NCBI RefSeq assembly: GCF_001010945.1
Contig: NZ_LBHB01000002.1
Location: 496,001 to 560,000, forward strand
Reading direction: 5' to 3'
DNA: 64,000 bases
Origin: Aurantiacibacter luteus
Lineage (GTDB): Bacteria; Pseudomonadota; Alphaproteobacteria; Sphingomonadales; Sphingomonadaceae
The translations under genes and the position numbers were made by a program. This document shows positions 1-8,820 of this stretch, in pieces (position 1 is the stretch's first letter; the number at the start of each line of letters is the position of its first letter). Under the pieces are notes generated by a model. The model did not search any database, was not told where the DNA came from, and was given only the letters and a program-made list of their open reading frames with translations.

Positions 1-39
1 TACGAAGCGCAGGCGGCACAGCAACAGGTCGAGCCGCAT
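1..39 (-). CDS. N-terminal fragment of a probable S4 RNA-binding domain protein (HslR-like)
   Basis: Only the first 13 codons are in the window, reading MRLDLLLCRLRFV on the minus strand from an ATG that directly follows the helicase stop codon (TGA then ATG, no gap). The pattern MR-x-D-x-x-L-x-x-x-RF is how small S4 domain proteins of the HslR family begin (established family knowledge), and in related bacteria such a gene commonly follows the SUV3-like helicase. HslR-type proteins bind rRNA of stalled 50S subunits. The fragment is too short for certainty; it is read as the next gene of the helicase operon. Confidence 0.45.
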   Translation of the reverse strand, partial: MRLDLLLCRLRFV

Positions 40-2679
40 TCAGCTGGTCTTGCCGAATAATTCGGCGAGGCCGGCGAGCGCCTTGCCGGTAGCGGGCCCT
101 GTAACGGCAGGCTTCTCGCGCCGTTCGCCGCGCCCTTCCGGCTTGCCCTTGCCCGACTGCGGCTTGCGCGGGCGATCGCCGCGGGGTGTCTTGCGTTCGG
201 CACGCTGGGGGCGCTCGCGCGAGGGCGGCTGCATCGAATCCTTGCGCGGCGCGCGCCATGTCCACAGCAGCGGCCTCGGCGGGCCGAACATGCCCTCGGC
301 GAGCGGCTTTGCCTCGCCCTGCCGAAACCCCGCATCGCGCATCAGCGCGCGGAAGCTTTCGGGCAGCAGGCCCATGCTCGTCGCCAGCGCCGCATCGACG
401 AGGAAACCGTTGCGATTGCCCTCGGCTCGCCCCTCGTGCGCGGCGCGGAAGAGCTTCTCCGCCATGTCCACGCGGATCGCCTGCTTGCCTGCGTGCCGGT
501 ATCCGGCGGGAAGGTGCCGTCCGCCCTCGATGACGGCTTCCATGCCTGCCTGCACGGGTCGCCTGTCCACGCCGAGCGCACGCAGCAACTGGCGCGGCCC
601 GGGCTTGAGCAGCGCGGGTGCGAAGACATCGAGCGAACCGATGCTGACGCCCAGCTTGCGCAGCAGCGGGCGCTTTTCCTTGGGCACGTGGGCGAGTCCC
701 GCTTCCTCGCGCCTGACGGTGCCCGCGCGGTCGGCCAGCGTCAGCAGCAATGCGCGCACCTCGCTCCCGGCCTCGGGGTCGAGCGCGGCGGCCTCCAGTG
801 CGGCGAGCGGTTCGAGCGGGGCGAGCTTTTGCGCCAGCCACAGTTCCAGCGCCTCGCCGAGGCGGGCCTTGTGCGCCGGATCGAGCTGGCCGAGTTCCTT
901 GGCCACCACCACGCGCGGGCGCACGACGGACTTGCCGCGCTCGAGAACGGCGACCTTCTGCGTGCCGCGCACCAGCGCGCCGTCGGCAAGTTCCAGCTCG
1001 CCCAGCTCGTCCGTCACCAGCTTCTGCGCCTTGGCCGCGAGCAGCGCGGGCATATGCCGCTCCGCCGCCGCCAGCATAAGCTTGCGATCCTCGACGCTCG
1101 CATCGGCATCGACCACGAAGCGGAAGCCGTCGAGATGGCCGATCGACTGGCCCTCCACCGTCACCCGGCCATCGTCTTCCAGTTTCACGCGCAAGAGCCC
1201 TCTGTCCTTTCCCATCGTTCGCATCAGTACCGCGGTTCGCCTATTGACGAAACGCTCGGTCAGCCGCTGGTGCAGCGCGTCCGACAGCTTCGCCTCCGCC
1301 GCCCGGGCGCGCGCCGCCATCTCGTCGCGGGCGAGCACCCAATCGGGCCGCTGGCAGATGTAGGCCCAGCTGCGGATTGCCGCCAGCCTGCCCTGCAGCG
1401 TGTCGATGTCGCCCTGCGTGCGGCCCAGCTCCTCGATCCGCGCGGCGACGTAGTCCGCACCGATATGCCCTTCGCGAAGATCCGACCACAGCCGCGCGAC
1501 GAAGCGGGCGTGGGCATCGGCGCCAAGCTGGCGGAAGTCGGGCAGCTGGCACGCCTCCCAGAACCGCCGCACCAGTCCGGCTCCGCGCACGCTGCCGGCA
1601 ATATCCGGCTGTTCGGCGAGGCGCTTCAAAACGGCGAGGTCGATGGCCTCGGGCGCGGGGGAGAGCTGCTCCTCGAAGGGCTTGGCCTCGAGGTCGCCGA
1701 TGAGCGTGGCAAGGCTGTCGAAGCGCGGGGTCGGCTCGCGCCAGTAGAGCTTGGTGAGCGGGGCGAAGCGGTGCTGTTCTATCGCGTAGACCTCCTCGTC
1801 GGTGAACTCGAGGGGGCGACCGCGTCCCTCGCCCGCGCCCGAGAGCGTGCCGAAGGTTCCGTCGGTCTGGTGCCGCCCCGCGCGCCCGGCGATCTGCGCC
1901 ATTTCCGCCGGGTGCAGCCGCCGCTGGCGCACGCCGTCGTACTTGGACAGCGAGGCGAAGGCGACGTGGTGGACGTCGAGGTTGAGACCCATGCCGATGG
2001 CATCGGTGGCAACGATGTAGTCGACCTCGCCCGACTGGAAAAGTTCGACCTGCGCGTTGCGGGTCTGCGGGCTCAGCGCCCCCATCACCACCGCCGCGCC
2101 GCCGCGAAAACGCCGCAGCAGTTCGGCCACCTGGTACACCTGCTCGACCGAGAAGGCGACGACGGCGCTCCTCGGCGGCAGGCGCGAGAGCTTGCAGGCC
2201 CCCGCGTGGCTCAGCGTCGAGAAGCGCGGACGATCCTCCACGCTCGCTTCCGGCACCAGCGCGCGCACCATCGGCTCGAGCGTGGCGGAGCCGAGCAGCA
2301 TCGTCTCTTCACGGCCCCGCGCATTGAGCAGCCGGTCGGTGAAGATATGCCCGCGCTCGCGGTCGGCGGCGAGCTGCGCCTCGTCGAGCGCCACGAAGGC
2401 GCGGTTGCCCCCGTCCCTCGGCATGGCCTCGGCGGTGCAGAGGAAATAGCGCGCGCCCGGCGGCTCGATGCGCTCCTCGCCGGTAATCAGCGCGGTCGCC
2501 GCGTCGCCCTTCAGCGCACGCACCTTGTCGTAGACCTCGCGCGCCAGCAGCCGCAGGGGGAAGCCGATGGTGCCGCTCGAATGGCCGCACATCCGCTCGA
2601 TCGCCAGATGCGTCTTGCCGGTGTTGGTCGGGCCGAGGACGGCGCGGACGGCGGGCCTGTCAAGGAAGCGCGTGGTCAC
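40..2679 (-). CDS. SUV3-like DExH RNA helicase
   Basis: A superfamily 2 helicase of about 879 residues related to mitochondrial SUV3, expected to unwind RNA during turnover in the cytoplasm. Visible motifs are a Walker A GPTNTGKT near residue 16, a DEAQ box in place of DExD, and a motif VI QIAGRAGRH. The C-terminal 60 or so residues form a basic, Arg/Lys/Pro-rich tail of low complexity, probably disordered and RNA-binding (inference). I chose the GTG that gives VTTRFLDRPAV, a few residues before the Walker A strand, as in the family. An ATG 41 codons upstream is possible, and the frame stays open much further, but that extension looks like antisense GC-rich DNA. The gene is divergent from the M23 peptidase gene and followed at once by the S4-domain gene. 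Confidence 0.85.
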   Translation of the reverse strand: MTTRFLDRPAVRAVLGPTNTGKTHLAIERMCGHSSGTIGFPLRLLAREVYDKVRALKGDAATALITGEERIEPPGARYFLCTAEAMPRDGGNRAFVALDEAQLAADRERGHIFTDRLLNARGREETMLLGSATLEPMVRALVPEASVEDRPRFSTLSHAGACKLSRLPPRSAVVAFSVEQVYQVAELLRRFRGGAAVVMGALSPQTRNAQVELFQSGEVDYIVATDAIGMGLNLDVHHVAFASLSKYDGVRQRRLHPAEMAQIAGRAGRHQTDGTFGTLSGAGEGRGRPLEFTDEEVYAIEQHRFAPLTKLYWREPTPRFDSLATLIGDLEAKPFEEQLSPAPEAIDLAVLKRLAEQPDIAGSVRGAGLVRRFWEACQLPDFRQLGADAHARFVARLWSDLREGHIGADYVAARIEELGRTQGDIDTLQGRLAAIRSWAYICQRPDWVLARDEMAARARAAEAKLSDALHQRLTERFVNRRTAVLMRTMGKDRGLLRVKLEDDGRVTVEGQSIGHLDGFRFVVDADASVEDRKLMLAAAERHMPALLAAKAQKLVTDELGELELADGALVRGTQKVAVLERGKSVVRPRVVVAKELGQLDPAHKARLGEALELWLAQKLAPLEPLAALEAAALDPEAGSEVRALLLTLADRAGTVRREEAGLAHVPKEKRPLLRKLGVSIGSLDVFAPALLKPGPRQLLRALGVDRRPVQAGMEAVIEGGRHLPAGYRHAGKQAIRVDMAEKLFRAAHEGRAEGNRNGFLVDAALATSMGLLPESFRALMRDAGFRQGEAKPLAEGMFGPPRPLLWTWRAPRKDSMQPPSRERPQRAERKTPRGDRPRKPQSGKGKPEGRGERREKPAVTGPATGKALAGLAELFGKTS

Positions 2680-2759
2680 GGTCTGCCTGACATGGCGCGT
2701 GGCGCGCCGGTGCGCAATGGCCACTCGCTTCGCCGCAGCGGGGACTCGGCTCACCGATG

Positions 2760-2775
2760 TTAAGTGCAAATTTAC
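2760..2775. promoter_or_regulatory. CtrA-like half-site pair between divergent helicase and M23 genes
   Basis: The stretch reads TTAA-N7-TTTAC, one mismatch from the CtrA consensus TTAA-N7-TTAAC. It sits in the roughly 196-base region between the helicase start and the M23 peptidase start, about 100 bases upstream of the latter. It is one of the few AT-rich patches here. Regulation of the M23 gene by the cell-cycle regulator CtrA would fit a cell-wall enzyme, but this is inference from a short, degenerate motif. Confidence 0.3.
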
Positions 2776-2875
2776 TTTGTCGGCGCAGGGTTTGCGCGCC
2801 ATGAGCACCGGCGGATCGGTGTCGCGCCGCCCGGCTGGACGGCCTCTCATGCGCGCGACGACCAGGAGGGTAGCT

Positions 2876-4462
2876 GTGTTCGACCATCGCGGGAGCGAGA
2901 GGCTGGAAGGGCCGGAGGGCGCGCTTGCGCTGCCCGCCGCTGCCGCCGCGCCCCGCCACATCGCCCGCACCTCCGGCCTGTCCGAACGCTTCGGCGAGTG
3001 GCGTCTGCGCGCCGCCCACGCGCTCGCCCATGCCGACCTCGCGCCCGACCTGTCGCGCGACATCGGCTCGAAACGCTGGCTGCGCGGCATGGCAACGCTG
3101 ATCGGCCTCTCCGCGGTCGCCATCGCGGCATTCCCCGGCTTCTCACCCGTCGAGGCCGCCCCGGCCATGCGCATCGACGACAGGGTGCGCGACGAATTCC
3201 GCAGCCAGATGATCATGCCCCTCGCGCTCGGCGCGGACAGCGGGCGGCGGATGGGCGCGACCATGGCCGTCACCCCGCTCGCCAGTGCTCCCGAGCGCCC
3301 GCGACTCGATCTCGTCGCCACGCTGGCGCAGGGCGACGGCTTCGACCGCATGCTGCGCCGCGCAGGCGTGGGGCAGGACGAGGCGAGCCTGATCGCGCAG
3401 ATGATCGAACGCGCCGTGCCGGTCGACCAGATCGCCCCGGGCACGCAGGTCGACATCACTCTGGGCCGCCGCCCCGGCCCCGAGGCGCCGCGCCCGGTCG
3501 ATGCGCTGAGCTTCCGCGCCCGGTTCGACCTGCAACTGGCCGTCGAGCGCAAGGACGGTCGCCTCGTGCTCGACCCGCGCCCGATCATGGTCGATGCCAC
3601 GCCGCTCAGGATCCGCGGCAAGGTCGGCCCCAGCCTTTACCGCGCCGCGCGCGCTGCGGGGGCTCCGCCGAGCTCGGTGCAGCAGTTCCTGCGCACGGTC
3701 GGCCAGCAATACGACATCGACCGCGAGATCGGCGCCGACGACGAATTCGACATGATCGTCGACTATCGCCGCGCCGCCACCGGCGAGGTGGACGTCGGCG
3801 ACCTGGTCTACGCCGCCGTCATCCGCAACGGTCGCCCCAAGGTCCAGCTGATGCGCTGGGGCCGCGAGGGCCGTTTCTATGACGCGACGGGCACGGGCGA
3901 GTTGCGCGAAGGGCTGATCCAGCCGGTGCCCGGTGCCGTCACCAGCCGGTTCGGAATGCGCCGCCACCCGATCCTTGGCTACCGCCGGATGCATTCGGGC
4001 CTCGATTTCCGCGCCGCCAGCGGCACGCCAATCTACGCCGTGACCGACGGCGTGGTGAACTTCGCCGGGCGCAACGGCGGCTACGGCAATTTCGTTCGCC
4101 TGCGCCATGCGGGCAACCTGTCGACCGGCTACGCGCACATGAGCCGTATCGCCGTGTCGAACGGGCAGAACGTGCGGCGCGGGCAGGTGATCGGCTACGT
4201 CGGCTCGACCGGCCTCTCCACCGGCCCGCACCTGCACTACGAGATGTATCGCGGCGGGCAGACGATCGACCCGGCCAGCGTGCGCTTCGTCAACCGCGCG
4301 CAGCTTTCGGGCGCGGACATGGCCAACTTCCGCGAGCAGCTGGTTCGCCTGCAGCTGGTGCGCCCCGGCGCGGCCCTGGCCAGCCTCGCACCGGAGAGCG
4401 CCGCCAGCGAAGAGCCGGTGCGCGAGATCGACCGGATCGAGAACCGCCAGCGGGTGCAGTAG
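2876..4462 (+). CDS. M23 family metallopeptidase (LytM domain)
   Basis: A 528-residue peptidoglycan endopeptidase expected to act in the periplasm on cross-bridge peptides. A hydrophobic segment near residues 65-90 (LIGLSAVAIAAF) should be a membrane anchor. The middle contains a low-conservation domain of the OapA/Csd3 type. The C-terminal LytM domain has both zinc motifs, HSGLDFRA (H-x3-D) and HLHYEMYRGG (H-x-H), so it should be active. The GTG start was chosen for its strong AGGAGGG ribosome site six bases upstream; the frame is open further upstream, but no better start is seen. It precedes the hemB run on the same strand with a gap of about 60 bases. Confidence 0.85.
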   Translation: MFDHRGSERLEGPEGALALPAAAAAPRHIARTSGLSERFGEWRLRAAHALAHADLAPDLSRDIGSKRWLRGMATLIGLSAVAIAAFPGFSPVEAAPAMRIDDRVRDEFRSQMIMPLALGADSGRRMGATMAVTPLASAPERPRLDLVATLAQGDGFDRMLRRAGVGQDEASLIAQMIERAVPVDQIAPGTQVDITLGRRPGPEAPRPVDALSFRARFDLQLAVERKDGRLVLDPRPIMVDATPLRIRGKVGPSLYRAARAAGAPPSSVQQFLRTVGQQYDIDREIGADDEFDMIVDYRRAATGEVDVGDLVYAAVIRNGRPKVQLMRWGREGRFYDATGTGELREGLIQPVPGAVTSRFGMRRHPILGYRRMHSGLDFRAASGTPIYAVTDGVVNFAGRNGGYGNFVRLRHAGNLSTGYAHMSRIAVSNGQNVRRGQVIGYVGSTGLSTGPHLHYEMYRGGQTIDPASVRFVNRAQLSGADMANFREQLVRLQLVRPGAALASLAPESAASEEPVREIDRIENRQRVQ

Positions 4463-4521
4463 GCCTTCGCCGAAGGGCGAGATTGCCGCAACGCCGCTTT
4501 TCCGGCAGGGATGCGCCGGCA

Positions 4522-5517
4522 ATGGACAGACATTTTCCCAACACCCGGATGCGCCGCGGCCGCGCGGCCGCCTGGAGCCGCGCAATGCTGCGCGAGACGG
4601 TGCTGACGCCTGCCGACCTCATCTGGCCACTGTTCGTGACGGACGGACAGGGCGTGGAGGAGCCGGTGAAAAGCCTGCCCGGCGTTTCGCGCTGGTCGGT
4701 CGACGGCGTGGTGGCGCGGGCGCGCGAGGCCGTTAGCCTCGGCATTCCGTGTGTCGCGGTGTTCCCCAATACGCCAGCCGGCCTGCGCTCGGACGACGGG
4801 GCCGAGGCCTATAGCCCCGACAACCTGATGTGCCACGCGATCCGCGCCATCAAGGATGCCTGCGGGGACGATCTCGGCGTGCTGACCGACGTGGCGCTCG
4901 ACCCCTACACCAGCCACGGGCAGGACGGGCTAGTCGATGCGAAGGGCTATGTCGGCAACGACGATACCGTTGCGGTGCTGGTCGACCAGGCGCTGAACCA
5001 GGCAGCGGCGGGCGCGGACATCGTCGCCCCGTCGGACATGATGGACGGCCGGGTGAAGGCCATCCGCATGGCGCTGGAGATGGGCGGGCACCCCAATGTG
5101 CAGATCATGGCCTACGCCGCCAAGTACGCCAGCGCCTTTTACGGGCCTTTCCGCGATGCGGTGGGCAGCGGCGGGCTGCTCAAGGGCGACAAGAAGACCT
5201 ACCAGATGGACCCGGCCAACGGCGACGAGGCGATGGCCGAGATCGCGCTCGACGTGGCCGAGGGCGCGGACAGCGTGATGGTGAAGCCCGGCCTCGCCTA
5301 CCTCGACATCGTGTGGCGCGCGCGGCAGCGGTTCGACGTGCCGGTCTTCGCCTACCAGGTCAGCGGCGAATACGCGCTGATCGAGATCGGCGCGGCGGCG
5401 GGCGTGGGCGACCGCGACGCGCTGCTGATGGAAAAGCTCATCGCCTTCAAGCGTGCGGGCTGCGCGGGCGTACTCACCTATCACGCGCCCGTGGCGGCGC
5501 GGCTGCTCGGTGCCTGA
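4522..5517 (+). CDS. hemB: delta-aminolevulinic acid dehydratase (porphobilinogen synthase)
   Basis: HemB condenses two 5-aminolevulinate molecules to porphobilinogen in tetrapyrrole synthesis. The two Schiff-base lysines lie in AYAAKYASAFYGPF and MVKPGLAYLD. The metal region reads DVALDPYTSHGQDG, with aspartate and alanine instead of cysteines; this is the magnesium- rather than zinc-dependent class typical of alphaproteobacteria (family knowledge). The ATG start gives 331 residues beginning MDRHFPNTRMRRGR, the usual N-terminus; an in-frame TTG 39 bases upstream is less likely. The final eight bases overlap the next gene, so translation is probably coupled. Confidence 0.95.
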   Translation: MDRHFPNTRMRRGRAAAWSRAMLRETVLTPADLIWPLFVTDGQGVEEPVKSLPGVSRWSVDGVVARAREAVSLGIPCVAVFPNTPAGLRSDDGAEAYSPDNLMCHAIRAIKDACGDDLGVLTDVALDPYTSHGQDGLVDAKGYVGNDDTVAVLVDQALNQAAAGADIVAPSDMMDGRVKAIRMALEMGGHPNVQIMAYAAKYASAFYGPFRDAVGSGGLLKGDKKTYQMDPANGDEAMAEIALDVAEGADSVMVKPGLAYLDIVWRARQRFDVPVFAYQVSGEYALIEIGAAAGVGDRDALLMEKLIAFKRAGCAGVLTYHAPVAARLLGA

Positions 5518-6070
5518 CGTTCTCGAAACCGAGCGGCTGCTGCTGCGCCCGCCGAGCGCGGAGGACCTGCCGTTCCTGCTCGCCGAGATGAACACGCCCA
5601 TGGTCATGCGCTATCTCGGCGGCGAGATTTTCTTCGAAGCGGACGTGACGAGCCGTCTTCAGGCCGACATCGATGCCTTTGCGCGCCCCGACGGCTGGCG
5701 GCGCTGGACGCTTGTGCGCCGCGAGGATGGTGTGCGGGTGGGCCGCTGCGGGCTGTTCCGCGTCCGCATGGAAGCCGCGCCCGATGCCCTGCGCGGACAG
5801 CCCGAGATCGGCTGGACGCTGGCCGAGGCGTATTGGGGCAAGGGTTATGCGACTGAGGCGGCGCGCGCCGTGCTTGCCCACGCCTTTACCGCGCATCCAG
5901 TGATTTACGCGCAGACCAGCGATTCCAACGCCGAATCCACCCGCGTCATGCACCGCCTCGGCTTCACCCGCCGCGAGGATCTCGGCTACGAGGATCCCGA
6001 CTATCCGCCGCGCGACAACCCCACCACGGTCTGGTCGCTCGCCGTCAAGGATTGGCAGGCGGATGTCTGA
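5510..6070 (+). CDS. GNAT family N-acetyltransferase
   Basis: A 186-residue acetyltransferase of the RimJ/RimL-like GNAT group. It opens with DVLETERLLLRPP, the usual beta1 strand of this group, and carries the acetyl-CoA loop GKGYATEAA followed by the late motif DSNAESTRVMHRLGF. The substrate cannot be told; relatives modify protein N-termini, antibiotics or small metabolites. The start is a GTG inside the end of hemB (GTGCCTGA, 8-base overlap), and the gene ends with an 8-base overlap into a second GNAT gene. The two GNATs look like diverged paralogues. Confidence 0.85.
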   Translation: MPDVLETERLLLRPPSAEDLPFLLAEMNTPMVMRYLGGEIFFEADVTSRLQADIDAFARPDGWRRWTLVRREDGVRVGRCGLFRVRMEAAPDALRGQPEIGWTLAEAYWGKGYATEAARAVLAHAFTAHPVIYAQTSDSNAESTRVMHRLGFTRREDLGYEDPDYPPRDNPTTVWSLAVKDWQADV

Positions 6071-6641
6071 CTTCCGCCACGAAACCGACCGCCTGGTCCT
6101 GCGCGACTGGCGCGAGGGCGATGCGGCGCGGTTCTTCGCCGTCACCGACACGCCTGCCGTCATGCGCTGGCTCGGCGGCCGGCTGACGCAGGAAAGCCGC
6201 GCGGCGTTGCTGACCCGGGTGACGAACTGCCGCGCCGCCAACGGCTTCTGCTTCTGGATCGTCGAGCGCAAGGACGACGGCGGCCACCTGGCGGGCGAGG
6301 TGCTGGGCTTCTGCGGGCTCAAGCGCGCCGATGCGCCGGGCAGCAGCGTTTCGGGCGCGATGGAAATCGGCTGGCGGCTGCGCGAGGATGCCTGGGGCCG
6401 CGGTTACGCGAGGGAAGCGGCGCAGGCTGCGCTGGCGCTGGCGTTCGAGCGGTTCGGGGCGGAGGAGGTCGTCGCGCTGACCGTCGAGGGCAATGCCCCG
6501 AGCCAGGGCCTGATGCGCCGCCTCGGGATGCAGCGCCGTGCGGATCTCGACTACGAGGACACGCGCTACGGGCCCGACCTCAACCCCACCATAGTCCACG
6601 CCATCACCGCCCCGGCGTGGCGGGCGGGAGCGCATGGCTGA
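6063..6641 (+). CDS. GNAT family N-acetyltransferase (paralogue of upstream gene)
   Basis: A 192-residue GNAT protein with the same architecture as its upstream neighbour: N-terminal HETDRLVLRDWREGD, acetyl-CoA-binding GRGYAREAAQAAL and the C-terminal NAPSQGLMRRLGM motif. The substrate is unknown. The ATG lies in ATGTCTGA, overlapping the previous stop by eight bases. The C-terminus overlaps the next start in the same way. The pair is likely a tandem duplication followed by divergence (inference). Confidence 0.85.
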   Translation: MSDFRHETDRLVLRDWREGDAARFFAVTDTPAVMRWLGGRLTQESRAALLTRVTNCRAANGFCFWIVERKDDGGHLAGEVLGFCGLKRADAPGSSVSGAMEIGWRLREDAWGRGYAREAAQAALALAFERFGAEEVVALTVEGNAPSQGLMRRLGMQRRADLDYEDTRYGPDLNPTIVHAITAPAWRAGAHG

Positions 6642-8820
6642 CGCGCATCCCCGCGTGCGCCGCTGGCTGTTCGTGGCGACCATCGCGGCGGGTAGCTTCC
6701 TGCTGTTCCTCGTCCAGCCGATGGTCGCGCGCATGACCCTGCCGCGGCTCGGGGGCGCGCCCAATGTGTGGAACAGCGCCCTGCTGGTCTACCAGGCGCT
6801 GCTGCTGGGCGGCTACGCCTATGCCCATGCCATCGGGCGCTTCCCGCTGCGGCGGCAGGGGCTGATCCACATCGCGGTCCTGCTGCTGGGCGGCCTGACC
6901 CTGCCGCTGGCGCTCGCCGACATCGCCCCGCCCGCGCCCGGCTGGGAGGCGCTGTGGGTGCCCTGGCTGTTCGTGCTGACCGTGGGTCCGGCATTCCTCG
7001 CCGTTTCCGCGCAGGCGCCGCTGATGCAGCGCTGGTTTGCCGCGCATCCCGCCTCGGGCAACCCCTATCCGCTCTATGCCGCATCGAACCTCGGCAGTTT
7101 TGCCGGTCTGCTGGCCTATCCGCTTCTGGCCGAGCCGCTGCTGACGATCGGCCGGCAAAGCTTCTACTGGGCCATCGGCTACGTCCTGCTGATCGCGCTG
7201 GTCGTCGCGGCCATGTGGGCGAGGCGACACGTCGCCGCCCCGGCAGAGACCGGGGAACCCGCTCCGCGCCACCGAAGCGACCGGCGCACAGTGGCCCTGT
7301 GGCTGGCGCTCGCGGCGGTGCCGTCGGGCCTGATGCTGTCGACCACGACATTCCTCACCACCGACATCATGGCGATCCCGCTATTGTGGGTGATCCCGCT
7401 CGGGCTCTACCTGCTCAGCTTCGTCATCGCCTTTGCCGCGCGCCGCGCGCTGGCGAGCCTGCTGGTCTTCCTCGCGCCGGTCGTGCTGCTGGTGGACGGC
7501 AGCCTGTCGATGTTCGCCGCGGGCAGGGCGGACCTGCTGGCGGCCACGGCCAGCGTCATGCTGCTGTTCGTCGTCGCCACCGCGCTCCACGCCCGGCTCT
7601 ACGACGCGCGCCCGCCGGAGAGCGAGTTGACGCGCTTCTACCTGGTCATGGCCCTTGGCGGCGCGCTCGGCGGGCTGCTGCCCGCGCTCATCGCCCCGGT
7701 CGTGTTCGATTGGACCTGGGAGCACCCGCTGCTGCTCCTCGCCGCCGCGCTGCTGCTGCCGCTGGATAGCTGGCGGCAGGCCATCGCCGGGCGCTTCAGC
7801 CATACGCGCAGCCTGCGCCTTTTCCTTATCGCCGCGCTGGCGCTGCTGTTCGCCTTTTCTCTCGCCATGTTCCCGCCCACGCTGGCCGAGACGCGGCTCG
7901 GCCCGGGCCAGTGGGCGGCGCTCGGCGGAGTACTGGTGCTGGCGCTGGTGCTGGCCGCGCGGCGCTGGTCGTTCGTGGCGGGAGTGGCCCTGCTGCTGCT
8001 CGCCTTCGGCGGGATCGCCAACCTGCGCGTGACGGCAGAGGGCCTGCGCGAACGCAGCTATTTCGGCATCTACTCGGTCCGCACCAGGGCCGACGGCGCG
8101 ACCCTGCTGATGCACGGCACGACGATCCACGGAATTCAGCGCACCGAGACCACGCCGCGCGAGCCGACCGCTTACTACGGCCGCACCTCCGGCGTGGGGC
8201 GCGCGCTGGCGCAGGCCGATGCCGATGCGCGCGTGGGCGTGGTCGGCCTGGGGGTGGGCACGCTCGCCTGCTATCGCCGGGAGGGGCAGGACTGGATCTT
8301 CTTCGAGATCGACCCCGTCGTGCGCGGCTTTTCCGACCGCGGTCTGTTCACCTACCTCGCCGACTGCGCGCCGCAGGCCGAAGTGGTCATCGGCGACGCG
8401 CGCATTGCGCTGGAAGGAGTGCCGCCCGCCAGCTTCGACGTGCTGGTGATCGACGCCTTTTCCTCCGACGCGATACCGCTGCACCTGATGACCGACGAGG
8501 CGATGGGCATCTACCTGCGCGCGCTGAAGCCCGGCGGCCTGCTGCTGATGCACGTGTCGAACAACTACATCCGCCTGCAACCCGTGGTGGCGCGCGTGGC
8601 CGAAGAGCGGAGGCTGGCAACCATGCTGCTGGCCGATCCCGGAAATCCGGCGCGCGAGGTCTATCCCTCGACCTGGATCGCGCTCTCGCCCCGCCGCGAG
8701 GCACTGGTGGCGCTGGCGCGGAATGGTAAGTGGGAGGCGCTGCCCGTGCCCCGCGGCCCGGTGTGGACCGACGACTACGCCTCCATCCTGCCCTACCTCG
8801 CCTGGGAGAACTTCCTGTGA
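6634..8820 (+). CDS. Fused membrane / spermidine synthase-like methyltransferase-fold protein
   Basis: A 728-residue two-part protein. Residues about 10-480 are strongly hydrophobic with roughly ten or more membrane segments (early ones include FVATIAAGSFLLFLVQPM), matching the transporter-like domain found fused to spermidine synthase-like proteins. The C-terminal 230 residues form a class I Rossmann fold with a glycine-rich loop GVVGLGVGT, an acidic FFEIDP strand end and VLVIDAFSSDAIP, as in polyamine aminopropyltransferases. The true reaction of these fusions is unsettled, so polyamine synthesis should not be assumed. The ATG is in ATGGCTGA, overlapping the upstream GNAT by eight bases; its stop overlaps the carbonic anhydrase start by four. 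Confidence 0.85.
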   Translation: MADAHPRVRRWLFVATIAAGSFLLFLVQPMVARMTLPRLGGAPNVWNSALLVYQALLLGGYAYAHAIGRFPLRRQGLIHIAVLLLGGLTLPLALADIAPPAPGWEALWVPWLFVLTVGPAFLAVSAQAPLMQRWFAAHPASGNPYPLYAASNLGSFAGLLAYPLLAEPLLTIGRQSFYWAIGYVLLIALVVAAMWARRHVAAPAETGEPAPRHRSDRRTVALWLALAAVPSGLMLSTTTFLTTDIMAIPLLWVIPLGLYLLSFVIAFAARRALASLLVFLAPVVLLVDGSLSMFAAGRADLLAATASVMLLFVVATALHARLYDARPPESELTRFYLVMALGGALGGLLPALIAPVVFDWTWEHPLLLLAAALLLPLDSWRQAIAGRFSHTRSLRLFLIAALALLFAFSLAMFPPTLAETRLGPGQWAALGGVLVLALVLAARRWSFVAGVALLLLAFGGIANLRVTAEGLRERSYFGIYSVRTRADGATLLMHGTTIHGIQRTETTPREPTAYYGRTSGVGRALAQADADARVGVVGLGVGTLACYRREGQDWIFFEIDPVVRGFSDRGLFTYLADCAPQAEVVIGDARIALEGVPPASFDVLVIDAFSSDAIPLHLMTDEAMGIYLRALKPGGLLLMHVSNNYIRLQPVVARVAEERRLATMLLADPGNPAREVYPSTWIALSPRREALVALARNGKWEALPVPRGPVWTDDYASILPYLAWENFL

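Noticed and set aside
436-2763. Very long open frame on the plus strand opposite the SUV3-like helicase
   Set aside because: It is the antisense shadow of a GC-rich gene; its translation has no recognisable domain, while the minus strand gives a complete helicase.
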